This document shows positions 8,513 to 16,884 of a DNA stretch of 64,000 nucleotides, piece by piece (the stretch's first letter is position 1; each line of letters starts with the position of its first letter). The stretch is from Paenibacillus_L residui (GTDB taxonomy: Bacteria; Bacillota; Bacilli; Paenibacillales; NBRC-103111): the NCBI RefSeq assembly GCF_042677205.1, contig NZ_JBHTIU010000098.1:1-64000 (forward strand), written 5' to 3'. The position numbers and the translations under genes are program-made. The notes beneath the pieces were generated by a model that made no database searches, was not told the DNA's origin, and was given only the letters and a program-made list of their open reading frames with translations.

Positions 8513-8635
8513 TTAGGGCGATTTTGGACTCATATTAAAGTCGACCGGCGCAATGCCTTCCGCTCGCCACACCGTGCCTCTTTTCTCGTACTCGAATAAC
8601 TGTTCTACAGCATTCGCGATTTGGGGCCCTGATTC
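8513..8635 (-). pseudogene. C-terminal fragment of a second DJ-1/PfpI gene
   Basis: The minus strand encodes ESGPQIANAVEQLFEYEKRG then TVWRAEGIAPVDFNMSPKSP and stop. This matches GPRIAHAVEQLFEYERRGTV in the intact DJ-1/PfpI protein at 831-1862, so it is the tail of a paralogue. Here the protein ends shortly after the DJ-1 domain, without the extra beta domain. The 5' part has been replaced by an IS1182-type element whose end abuts at 8636. Confidence 0.75.
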
Positions 8636-9370
8636 GGGTTTGCTGAACGATTTTTATCCCGCGCTTCATTCAGCAAATTCAGATCGGTCGGATACGCCAC
8701 ATCCGCCGGGGCGCAGGTGGCGTCCACCAACAGTGTCCCTTGATTCGGTTGTTCTGGCGTTTCCGACGCCGCGGTGGAATCGATGGCCTCATCGGTCTCA
8801 AGTTCGGACGCTTCCGGTGGCGCCGCCGATCACGTTGCTTGGATCGTTGTCATCGTCTCTCATTTCCTTCGCGCCCTCGGTGGCGATGATCTCGTTCAGC
8901 TCGGCCAGCACGTCCGTCAGACGTTTGCGGAAATGCGTCATCATGGAATGGTGGAACGGCGGCTTCATGACAAATCCGGGCAAACCGATGAAGTATTGCA
9001 TATAGGGATTCTCGCTGATCGACGCCAGGGTTTCTCTATCGGTCAACTGCATGCGCTCCTGAATGATCAGCGCGCCGAGCCCATCCGCAGGCTGATCGTT
9101 TGCTGACCGCGGAAGGTGTCTTTGAAGAAACGACCGTATTTCTGTTCAGCCGCCGCCCACGACACCAACTGAGCCAACTGAACCCAGCGATTCCCTTCAT
9201 CCAGTTTTCCGCCGAAGGGAAGAAAGAAATCGCCAGGCAGGATCAATTGATTGTCGAGGTGTGCTGTCGTCTTGAACATTTTCATCGCTCCTTCTGCAAG
9301 GATTTTGGGCTGTTTTCCGAAGATTCCTTTGCATATGATTTCGACATACAAATCCCGAATCCCTTGTGCT
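8636..9370 (-). mobile_element. internally deleted IS1182-type element (copy 1)
   Basis: One end is the terminal repeat GGGTTTGCTGAACGATTTTT at 8636, matching the end of the fuller copy at 26495-28270. Inside, the minus strand carries the N-terminal third of the same transposase, then jumps directly from LLNEARD to the element's terminal sequence, so about 0.9 kb has been deleted. The other end near 9370 shows no terminal repeat and is truncated or diverged. The element cuts the second DJ-1 gene. Confidence 0.75.
8640..9290 (-). pseudogene. IS1182-family transposase, frameshifted N-terminal remnant
   Basis: Two minus-strand frames, broken near 9060-9075, together match residues 1-260 of the transposase at 26.6 kb: MFKTTAHLDNQLILPGDFFL to SLRMG, then MQLTDRETLASISENPYMQY onward, and finally VDATCAPADVAYPTDLNLLN. 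The catalytic C-terminal DDE part is absent. It cannot encode an active enzyme but could be mobilised in trans by a full copy only if both ends were intact, which they are not. Confidence 0.8.
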
Positions 9371-9518
9371 TACTCGACCGAACCCCATAATACTGGAGGT
9401 ACTCTTCTTTTTCAAAGTTCAATATAATTCATTACAGGAATAGCTCCTAACATTTTTTGTTTTGACAAAAGAGTAAGCGATTACAGTAGGCAACGGAGTT
9501 CCTTGATTTTCTTTTATG

Positions 9519-9526
9519 TTACATAA
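9519..9526. repeat. target-site duplication, left copy (TTACATAA)
   Basis: TTACATAA sits directly outside the left terminal repeat of the IS4-family element and recurs exactly at 11033-11040 outside the right repeat. Confidence 0.85.
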
Positions 9527-11032
9527 CTCAACTTTTGCACCTAGAAAATCAATGTAAAACCAGTTGTAGAACGGTCTTACGGTCTGTTGAATAGCCAGCT
9601 TGCCAAAATAGAAAAACACCACTTCGTTTGGTAAAGTGAGAGTGTCAAGCCATCACTACCAGACAGAACCATCATGATAGACCATCAGCCCGATCTGAAT
9701 CAACTGCCAAACGAATTAAAGCCTGCTTTTCAAGAACTGAAAGTGATGAAACATCTTCAACAAGCCGGATTCCGTAAGCGATTTGGCTTTAGCTGTGCTC
9801 GGCTATTCCAACTCGTCTTTGTCCTTCTGTTTCACCAGAAGAATTGGTTTCGACTGCTCGAGAGCAGCAAGGGCGACTCCTTTCCCGGCAAGGATGCCGT
9901 CTATCGTTTCCTCAACCATGCAGGCTTTGCCTGGCGTCGTTTTCTGACGTCGCTCAGCGTCGCGACGGTGCAGAAGGTCAGCGTGCTTACGTCGGCAGAT
10001 CGGACACCGTCTTCATCGTCGACGATTCCATGTTCGAACGCAACCGCAGCAAAGCCGTTGAGTTGCTGGCCAGGTTCAAAGATCATGCCACCGGCGCTTA
10101 TTACAAGGGATTTCGTATGCTCACCCTGGGATGGTCCGACGGCCATACCTTCCTGCCGCTGGACTTCGCGCTGCTCAGTTCCGGCAAATCTGCCATTAAC
10201 GGCATGAACGAGAAGATCGACAAACGGACGAACGGGTATAAGCGACGTCAAGAAGCACTCCTGTCGGCTCCGCAGGTGATTGTATCGATGTTGGATCGCG
10301 CGCTTGCCGCCGGAGCCACGGCCTCCTATGTCTTGATGGACAGTTGGTTCACGCACGCGCCCCTCATTGGCGAGATCGCCTCCCGCGGGCTCGACGTGAT
10401 CGGCATGGTCAAGAACGACAATAAGCGTTTCCTTGTTCAAGGCCGGAAGCTGTCGCTCAAAGAACTATACACCGCAGCGTCTCCGGTGCAAAGCAAGAAA
10501 CGAGGCATCCTTCGTTCGATTCGAACCGAGCTTGCCTCCGGCATACCGGTTCACGTGGTATTCGTCCGTCATCGCACGAAGAAGAACGAATGGCTCGCGG
10601 TGCTGACGACGGATCTTTCCCTCTCCGTGGAGGACGTGATCCGTATTTACGGGATCCGCTGGGGCATCGAGGTCTTCTTCAAGTGCACCAAGTCGCTGCT
10701 TCGTTTGCAGAAGGAGTTTCAAGGCCGCTCCTATGATTTACTGATCAGCCATACGACGATTGTATTCTCCCGCTATATTTTGCTGGCCTGGCAGCATCGG
10801 CAAAGTACGGATGCTCGCTCGTTCGGCGGTCTGTTTTATGTGTTGTGCGACGAAGTTGGCACATTGGACTGGGCCATCGCCTTGCAGCAACTGCTCGATC
10901 TGATCAACGAAATCACTACGAAAGCAGGAAAAAAGCTTTCGGCTCTGATTCAACGTCAACTCCAGCAATGGATTGCAACTTTACCCAGCTACATCAAGGC
11001 CTGTTTGCCCATTTCATGCTGCGAAAGTTGAG
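9527..11032 (+). mobile_element. IS4-family insertion sequence, copy A
   Basis: A 1,506-bp element bounded by imperfect inverted repeats, left CTCAACTTTTGCAC and right GCTGCGAAAGTTGAG, with an exact 8-bp direct repeat TTACATAA on both sides. It contains one DDE transposase gene with a frameshift. The related but distinct element at 14564-18027 has the same terminal CTCAACTTTCGCAGC. In both, the transposase stop codon lies inside the terminal repeat. Confidence 0.88.
9674..11031 (+). pseudogene. IS4-family DDE transposase, frameshifted
   Basis: The N-terminal part (MIDHQPDLNQLPNELKPAFQ onward) is read in one frame to about 10000 and the rest in another from VFIVDDSMFERNRSKAVELL. Comparison with the second element, which reads LTSSSRVRTFIIDDSVLRRD there, places a one-base indel near 10000-10010. 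The DDE core can be followed: FIVDDS (first Asp), YVLMDSWFTHAPL (second Asp) and RIYGIRWGIEVFFK (the Y-x2-R-x3-E-x6-K-like signature). It is probably inactive unless the indel is a programmed shift, for which I see no slippery heptamer. Confidence 0.85.
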
Positions 11033-11040
11033 TTACATAA
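11033..11040. repeat. target-site duplication, right copy (TTACATAA)
   Basis: Exact match of the 8 bases at 9519-9526, immediately outside the right terminal repeat of IS copy A. Confidence 0.85.
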
Positions 11041-11109
11041 CCCTTCCCTCCCATTAAATTTCATAGCTATCAGAAAAAGATACTGAAGCAATATCATGTT
11101 GTCTACTAT

Positions 11110-11361
11110 ATGATGACGATTGAAATCAGAATATGTAACAGAAGAGATCAAAATTATTATGTTACTATCTTTTCTGATTCTTATGAAGTCGCTTTTTGCG
11201 GATTGGATGCCCGTTACAGAACAAACATTGTCATTAGTTTTGAAAAAGAATATTACGTTACCTCGGGCAACACCTACAGAGTGGTGACAACAGCCACTAT
11301 CAAAGAGAGGAACAGAATTTTAGAAACCGCAACTAGCACCTCGGCCCAAGTAAAATACTAA
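11110..11361 (+). CDS. hypothetical protein, probably C-terminal fragment of a secreted beta protein
   Basis: 83 codons starting ATGATGACG. The composition (FSDSYEVAFCGLDARYRTNI, then EYYVTSGNTYRVVTTATIKE and a tail of ETATSTSAQVKY) resembles the C-terminal beta strands of small exported proteins that end in YRV...T..I...G...E..TS.S, as in DUF6147-like proteins. No signal peptide or ribosome site is visible. IS copy A inserted only about 70 bases upstream, so the 5' part was probably removed or displaced. Weak assignment. Confidence 0.4.
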   Translation: MMTIEIRICNRRDQNYYVTIFSDSYEVAFCGLDARYRTNIVISFEKEYYVTSGNTYRVVTTATIKERNRILETATSTSAQVKY

Positions 11362-11448
11362 CTATTTATTTGAACCATTAGAAATAGACAATAGTAGCGG
11401 TAGAGACAATAATCGTTTATAATGAAATTATAATCCGAAAGCATCGGT

Positions 11449-11490
11449 CAAAGTAACCTCGGGAGAGTTTTCCCCGGGGTTACTTTGTTT
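11449..11490. terminator. bidirectional hairpin terminator
   Basis: AAAGTAACCTCGGG pairs with CCCGGGGTTACTTT, a long stem with a short loop, followed on the plus strand by GTTTTT. It directly follows the stop of the minus-strand NlpC/P60 gene and can also end plus-strand transcription. Confidence 0.75.
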
Positions 11491-13671
11491 TTAGCTATAA
11501 ACATTTTGTACGTTCATTTGAAACGGCCGCCCATACAGCACCTGTTGATCGGCGTCAAACAAATTCCGGTAAACCACTTGTCCGCGAGTGGATGAAGCAT
11601 CGACGACCTTGCCGTTTCCGGCATAGATGCCAACATGGGTAATGTCCATAAACCGACCATTGCTGGCATAGCTCCAAAAGACCAAATCGCCCGGAGCCAA
11701 ATCTTCAAAACGGATTGTCCACCCGTTATCGACACAATGTCTGGCTTGTTCAGCCGCCGTCCGCGGCAACTGAATGCTCAACTGCCGGTACACCCATTGA
11801 ACAAGATAACTGCAATCTGTATAGCGGTCTTGCCCGGCCAAAACTTGACTGTATGGATCGCCCAAGCGAGTCAATGCCAAGCGGACAGCTTCACCGCCCC
11901 ATTCCCCTTTCGGCAGATCGTGATAAACGATTTCAAGCTGCTCAGTCGTTAACCCAACATCCATATCTTTACCGAGAAGCGCGAACATGAGCGGGCGGAA
12001 CTCCGCCGACAACATTTCATGCATGATCTCTCTTTGTTCGATTGTAAAGTCGTAGATGTCGGCCTGCTGCCCAGCAGTATGACTGGCAACTGTAATGTGC
12101 AATACCGATTCATACCAGGTTATCGTTTCCTTACTCGTGCTCCCATCTTCATGTTCCACCGTAATCGTTTCCCTGTGTTCAATCGTTTCCACGTAAGAGT
12201 CCAGTTGATTCATGTCCCAAAAGACGGAGCGAATCACATCCACCCGAGTGGCGTCCAGTGTGGCTACGTCCATGCCGTTTTCGCTGTCCATTACGGTACG
12301 AACCGCAAAGACCGCGATGACGTCCATCCAGTTATCGATGCGAGTATTATCAGCGCTTCCGAGATAATGGATTTCTACACGATCCACTGAGCCTGCATCC
12401 CGACGTATGTCCTCCAGTCGGACAGCAAATTCGTTGTCGATGTCTTGTACGATGTCAGAAAGCGGCAATACATCGCTATCCGTATTATCACTGGAGACAA
12501 AGATGCCAAAAGGAGATGATACAACCGCAGCAACAGCCATCATGATGCATAGCAAGATGATCACCGTACCGCTAACACCTAAAAGAGCGATCATGCCTTT
12601 GGCGAGTACCGCAGTCATTTTCTCCGCTACACGAATCATGCGAATGTTCCATCTGGCAACAGCTTGCAGCCGCTGCTTTGAACGGTGCATGGTCATCAAT
12701 CGAAAGGCTGCTTTTTGCGCTTCCCTGGCTTTATGTTTCATCCTATCTGTTGGATTATGGACCTGTCCTTTTTCTTGGCTAGACTGATGAATCGGTTTTA
12801 CTGAATGGGAAAGCACCTTGATGACTTTGCCGCCCGTTTTGACACGCCCGGATACACCTGCATGCGGCTTCACCAGCTTATGAGCGGAAGAACGAACGGG
12901 GGCGGGATTTCGTTTCCTCCCGATTGTCATTTCGCCGGGTTGTAGACTCGAACGTTTGTCACGAGAACGCACGGTAGTCTTGAATAGGGTGTTCGTGGTC
13001 GTGACACGCTTCTCGACAGGTTTTGACATCGGGTTTGACTGGGTTTCACTTTTAGCTTGAGCTTGGGGTTGTTGAGCTTGTTTCCGACTGACAATCCTGG
13101 CCCGCACCATTCGATGAATATAGCGTTGCTTCCCTATCACTGTTTCGGAAAACAAAGGATATTTCCCGCCAACAGGCTTCCGCAAACGCAATGGACGCTT
13201 GGTTTGGGAAAATGAATGTACAGCCTGACGATTATCTCTTCCTTGTATGGCACCTGTTGAATGGGCGGACAGCGCTTGTTGTTTATCAGAAACAACCGAA
13301 CGTTTGCTCACTTGAATGCCGCTTCGCTTACGTGAACGCCGACCGCTCGCCGTTTCCCCCGATTGCTGAGGCATGGTTTCTTTCTCCTTCGCCGTCCCTA
13401 TCAAGCGCTCCCGTTTTTTCCGAAGAAGACGAATTGCTCCTTTGCTCACACCTGGAATGATGCGCATCCCCTTGCGCAGCGTGGTTTTTGCCGCCCTCAC
13501 GGATTGATTTTGCGCGTACACCACAGAGGAACCTGTAGATTCCGAATCATGGCGATTAGATGACTTATGTTTGGAACGTACATCGACAGACTTTGCTTTT
13601 GCCATCAAGTTGGAGAAGCGATCCAGCTTCTTAATGTTCTTCACCCGTGTCCTTGTCTTTATATCCTTCAT
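11491..13671 (-). CDS. NlpC/P60 conjugation-associated cell-wall hydrolase (CD1108-like)
   Basis: 726 residues. A long, very basic, low-complexity N-terminal half (about 1-345; many Arg, Lys, Gln, Ser) is followed by a membrane segment (about 365-395, MIALLGVSGTVIILLCIMMA), an extracellular stalk, and a C-terminal NlpC/P60 peptidase of about 125 residues. The catalytic Cys is in DRYTDCSYLVQWVYR and the His in DITHVGIYAGNG. This is the architecture of the CD1108-type proteins of Tn1549/CTn-like conjugative elements, which open peptidoglycan for DNA transfer. ATG at 13671 lies nine bases from AGGAGG. A DUF6075 fragment just upstream supports the mobile-element origin. No other transfer genes survive here. 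Confidence 0.85.
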   Translation of the reverse strand: MKDIKTRTRVKNIKKLDRFSNLMAKAKSVDVRSKHKSSNRHDSESTGSSVVYAQNQSVRAAKTTLRKGMRIIPGVSKGAIRLLRKKRERLIGTAKEKETMPQQSGETASGRRSRKRSGIQVSKRSVVSDKQQALSAHSTGAIQGRDNRQAVHSFSQTKRPLRLRKPVGGKYPLFSETVIGKQRYIHRMVRARIVSRKQAQQPQAQAKSETQSNPMSKPVEKRVTTTNTLFKTTVRSRDKRSSLQPGEMTIGRKRNPAPVRSSAHKLVKPHAGVSGRVKTGGKVIKVLSHSVKPIHQSSQEKGQVHNPTDRMKHKAREAQKAAFRLMTMHRSKQRLQAVARWNIRMIRVAEKMTAVLAKGMIALLGVSGTVIILLCIMMAVAAVVSSPFGIFVSSDNTDSDVLPLSDIVQDIDNEFAVRLEDIRRDAGSVDRVEIHYLGSADNTRIDNWMDVIAVFAVRTVMDSENGMDVATLDATRVDVIRSVFWDMNQLDSYVETIEHRETITVEHEDGSTSKETITWYESVLHITVASHTAGQQADIYDFTIEQREIMHEMLSAEFRPLMFALLGKDMDVGLTTEQLEIVYHDLPKGEWGGEAVRLALTRLGDPYSQVLAGQDRYTDCSYLVQWVYRQLSIQLPRTAAEQARHCVDNGWTIRFEDLAPGDLVFWSYASNGRFMDITHVGIYAGNGKVVDASSTRGQVVYRNLFDADQQVLYGRPFQMNVQNVYS

Positions 13672-13696
13672 CAAAGTTGCCCTCCTGGCATATCCA

Positions 13697-13905
13697 TTAA
13701 CGGGTTGGACCGTTCATACGTTGGGGAACCCGGTCATGGCTCCTGCAATATTCCGGATAACGCAAGCGAATCGCCTCAAAGAAATAAGGCGCATAACGAC
13801 AATCAAACAACTCGTGCGGCGTGGAATCCCGTTCCTGCTGTTCTTCTGCCCATCCGTTCCACAGATTAAAGGCCAAGCGGCTTGCTCGAAGGGAAGTACC
13901 TGTTT
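13697..13905 (-). pseudogene. DUF6075-like protein, C-terminal fragment
   Basis: The minus strand reads RLAFNLWNGWAEEQQERDST then PHELFDCRYAPYFFEAIRLR followed by YPEYCRSHDRVPQ to a TAA at 13697. This matches the C-terminal part of DUF6075 proteins carried by Tn1549-like conjugative elements. An in-frame TAG lies upstream and no start codon is available, so the 5' end has been lost at the junction with IS3 debris. It lies 26 bases upstream of the NlpC/P60 gene in the same direction. Confidence 0.55.
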
Positions 13906-14021
13906 GCTAGGAAGCCTTTAAACCTTTCGGTCGGATGCTGTCGTTTGAAAAGTCAAACAAGTCCTGAACATGCGTCCTCGTTTCTCGCGTCAAGCCTAAC
14001 GTGTAAAACAACGCACGATGA

Positions 14022-14295
14022 TAGACACCATGAGTACCAACAACGGCTCCTAAAATACGGGATGAAGGGCAGCATGAGCCGCAAGGGCAACTGCTACGAC
14101 AACGCCTGCATCGAATCGTTCCACAGCATACTCAAAAAGGAACTCGTTTATCTGGAAAAGTTCAAGACCCGCAAGGAAGCGCAAAGCAAGATTTTTGAAT
14201 ATATCGAGTTTTTCTACAATCGCAAACGAGTCCATTCGGCGATCGGGTATCTCACACCCATTCAATGCGAACAAATGTACGATTATGTTGCGTAA
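14022..14295 (+). pseudogene. IS3-family transposase OrfB C-terminal fragment
   Basis: Integrase-core tail with NACIESFHSILKKE (catalytic Glu) and the usual closing phrase YNRKRVHSAIGYLTPIQ. The first two catalytic Asp residues and the HTH are gone. Inactive. Confidence 0.85.
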
Positions 14296-14336
14296 TTTTC
14301 TCGATTCCATGTGTCCAATCTATTGACAGAGGTCCA
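14022..14336 (+). mobile_element. IS3-family element, right-end fragment
   Basis: The final 90 codons of an IS3/IS150-type OrfB (SMSRKGNCYDNACIESFHSI, then LKKELVYLEKFKTRKEAQSK and a tail VHSAIGYLTPIQCEQMYDYV) followed by the right end TGTCCAATCTATTGACAGAG plus GTCCA at 14312-14336, typical of these elements. The conserved Glu of the DDE triad (CIESFH) is present, but everything upstream of HEYQQRLL is missing. Confidence 0.85.
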
Positions 14337-14371
14337 GTATCTGTTGCCGAAAAAGAATTAAAAATGGCCAC

Positions 14372-14528
14372 TTAATGCTGTCGCGATTACATCTTGGTCT
14401 GTAACCAGCTTTACATGTACGGAAAACTGAACAAGGTGAAGAAAATCCCGTTGAAGGTGGAAGCTAGTGAACTGGTGGTGCCCGAAGAATTAATCAAGAG
14501 AGTTCAGAAGAAGCAGGAAGCTTTTTAA
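14372..14528 (+). pseudogene. unidentified C-terminal protein fragment
   Basis: About 46 codons, YILVCNQLYMYGKLNKVKKI then PLKVEASELVVPEELIKRVQ and KKQEAF, ending at a TAA. It reads like a genuine coding tail but has no start and no recognised family. It lies between the IS3 right end and the IS4-family copy B, in debris. Confidence 0.3.
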
Positions 14529-14564
14529 GAACGGCTCTGTTAAAGTTAGTTGTTGTTAATTGAC

Positions 14565-14922
14565 TCAACTTTCGCAGCTTAATTTTCCGAACAAAGCCTT
14601 GATATAATTAGGCAAACTCGCAATCCATTGCTGGAGTTGACATACTACGGCAGACTGATCCCGCTTGGATTTCACTTCCGTAAATGCCATGAAAAATGCG
14701 ATCAGATGTTGCAAAGCCGTTTTGAGATCCAGGTCTCGAACTTCGTCGGAAAACAGGAAAAACAGACCACCCAACGACAGCGCGTCGTTGTTGTGACGGC
14801 GTTCCCATTCCATCACGAGATAACGTGTAAACACGATCGTGGTGTGGCTGATGAGCATATCAACGACCTTGAAACTCCGTTCCCAGCTTCAGGTACGATT
14901 TGGCAAATTTGAAGAACATCTG
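14565..14922 (-). pseudogene. IS4-family transposase, 3' exon after the group II intron
   Basis: Minus-strand frame resuming at MFFKFAKSYLKLG (equivalent to EVFFKCTKSLLRLQ in copy A), then SYDLLISHTTIVFTRYLVME and a C-terminal helix ending in KLSCES with the stop inside the terminal repeat. A TGA-type break is visible near 14855 (the frame reads FQGR then a stop before YMLISH). It continues the 5' part at 16885-17875. Confidence 0.75.
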
Positions 14923-14964
14923 TCGGGTAAAGGACTGGCGCGGTGCTCATAGCCCGTTCCCAGC

Positions 14965-15015
14965 CCCTCCCCATAAGAACTGCTCGTGAGGTTTTCCCTC
15001 AAGCAGCTCACCCCG
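14965..15015 (-). ncRNA. group II intron domain V
   Basis: A 34-nt hairpin with GAGCTG...CAGTTC as outer stem and TGAGG/CCTCA as inner stem, closed by a GAAA loop and followed by TTATGG. This is the catalytic domain V of group II introns and marks the active orientation (minus). Confidence 0.75.
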
Positions 15016-15062
15016 TAAACTTCGTCGAAAGGGTTATGAGACCTATCACATAGCGGACACTT

Positions 15063-16349
15063 TCATCGGAACCCATCTGCGTTTTTCAAGGGATGGACTT
15101 TCCAGTCCCAGTATAGCCCCAACACGCCATAGAGGTATTCGTTACTCCATCTCCGCCATCCAATGCTACTTTTTCGTCTCCGTTTCCTTCTGGTCAGCAA
15201 TGTCCGGATTTTCATTTCTGTGTAATCGCGCACTTCACTGAATGCATCACTGGAATTTCCCACCCGAAAATAGTTCACCCATCTAGCCAATATCGCATTG
15301 ATTTGTTTCACGATCTCTTTGGCCGGTTTCGCACCTCCGTTTCGAATCACTTCACGGATTCGCGCTTTCACCGCTATACGGGCTTTCTTTTTCGGTGTCA
15401 TGAGGATGAAATGGCCGGTTTTGCTTCGGTTCTGTATTCGCCTTAGATCGAATCCCAGGAATGCAAAAGCGTCGCCTTTCAAAGCATTGACCATACGGGT
15501 TTTCTCCAAGTTGAGTTCCACACCAAGCGGTTCCAATTGTTCGCGTAGTCGTTGCAGAGCAAGCTCGGCCCAACCGCGTTTGCTGGAATGCCCACTCACG
15601 GTAATCAACATGTCATCGGCAAAGCGATGGTAGTTGACGGCTTCGAAGTCTCCTTCCGCCGTTTTCCGTCGGATCGCATCAAACATCCAGTCCACTTCAT
15701 TTAGGTAGATATTGGAAGCCAGTGGTGAAAACGGGCCCCCTTGAGGTACGCCGATCTTCCCTGCTGCCTTTATCACCTGTCTGACGAGCTGCATCACTTG
15801 AGGGTCTTGGATGCGTTTTGCGATTTTATCCAGCAATATGGTGTGTCTTATGGTGTCAAAGTAGCGCGACAGATCGACGTCGATGACCATCGTCATTCGA
15901 CGCAGTACGCTGCGCCGCACTTCTGACAGTGCTTGATGGGGAGAGCGTTTCGGTCGAAAACCATAGGAGTTCGGGCAGAAGTCTGCCTCGAAGATCGCCT
16001 CCAGTATCAGTTTCAGCGCACCTTGCACCACGCGATCTCGAATACTTGGAATTTGCAACGTTCGCATTTTTCCGTTTGCCTTCGGGATCTCTACTTTACG
16101 GTTGGCTTGTGGGCGATACGTTCCCGCTTGAAGCTCCTCTTGGATGTTTTCCAGAAACGGGATGACCCCTTCGCATTCCACATCTGCAAAGCTTTTTCCG
16201 TCAGTACCGGGGGCACCGCCGTTTTTCTTCGCTTGTTGGTACGCTTCCTGAAGGGTAGTCATCTTGGTGACATGTGTAAATAGTCCCCAAAATCGATGTG
16301 TAGGTTCGGCCTTCGCCTTTCGATATATCCGCCGCCTTAGCTCCTGCAA
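15063..16349 (-). CDS. ltrA: group II intron reverse transcriptase/maturase
   Basis: 428 residues: RT0-RT7 domains (GGAPGTDGKSF, IPSIRDRVVQGALKLILEAI, SYGFRPKRSPHQAL, VIDVDLSRYFDTI, GVPQGGPFSPLASNI, and the active site RFADDMLI) followed by a maturase/group II X domain (IVKQINAILARWVNYFRVGN). There is no HNH endonuclease domain. The present frame opens at a TTG without a ribosome site. An ATG at 16369 with AAAGGAGG upstream would give MTKTPSI in another frame, so a one-base deletion near 16352 has probably cut the true start from the body. Activity is therefore doubtful. Confidence 0.88.
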   Translation of the reverse strand: MQELRRRIYRKAKAEPTHRFWGLFTHVTKMTTLQEAYQQAKKNGGAPGTDGKSFADVECEGVIPFLENIQEELQAGTYRPQANRKVEIPKANGKMRTLQIPSIRDRVVQGALKLILEAIFEADFCPNSYGFRPKRSPHQALSEVRRSVLRRMTMVIDVDLSRYFDTIRHTILLDKIAKRIQDPQVMQLVRQVIKAAGKIGVPQGGPFSPLASNIYLNEVDWMFDAIRRKTAEGDFEAVNYHRFADDMLITVSGHSSKRGWAELALQRLREQLEPLGVELNLEKTRMVNALKGDAFAFLGFDLRRIQNRSKTGHFILMTPKKKARIAVKARIREVIRNGGAKPAKEIVKQINAILARWVNYFRVGNSSDAFSEVRDYTEMKIRTLLTRRKRRRKSSIGWRRWSNEYLYGVLGLYWDWKVHPLKNADGFR

Positions 16350-16884
16350 ATTGATGGTGTTTTTGTCATGGCACCCTTGCCTCCTTTGGTCGTACGGACT
16401 TGCTTACAGGTCCGGGTCCTTCCCTCCCCGCGCGTTTTGCTGCACGCGAATCATCAGTACTACAACCCGATCCGCCACCCTGGCACCTGCCTGTCCCATT
16501 TCCCGATCACGGTTATAGGAACGGCCTCCTCGATGAGATTTCTTCACCGGGTGCCGAGGGCTTCTCCAGTTTCCACAACCTCTTTCCCTCCATGTCGCCG
16601 CTGATACCCCGCCGGTGAGAACTGCCGTTTCAGACTCTTTCGGTCAGTTCTTACTGCTTTCGCGCGTTATCGACCGTCTCAGCCACCGGATTTGCGTGTT
16701 ACGAGGCTACGTCTGCGTTCACTGCACGTTACAACCTGGAATTTTGCCGCATTCCTAATGAATGTTTGTCAGAGGGCTCCATCGGTTCACTTTCGTTCCG
16801 CGATGCCTCTCAGGCTACGGGAGTGTAGTCTTTTCCCCCGGTCGGACTTTCACCGACTAGAAGTTGTGTCCTTAACTGGACACG

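Larger units (their letters stand above)
14923..16883 (-). mobile_element. group II intron with reverse transcriptase ORF
   Basis: On the minus strand the IS4 transposase reading frame stops abruptly after RIYGMRWSI at about 16885, where intron-like sequence begins with GTGTCCAGTTAAGGACACAA, and resumes after an intron end CCCGAC at about 14923. A class-typical domain V hairpin (GAGCTGCTTGAGGGAAAACC then TCACGAGCAGTTCTTA) lies 60-90 bases before the 3' end, and the 5' 0.5 kb before the ORF would hold domains I-III. Exact splice sites are uncertain by a few bases. Confidence 0.85.
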
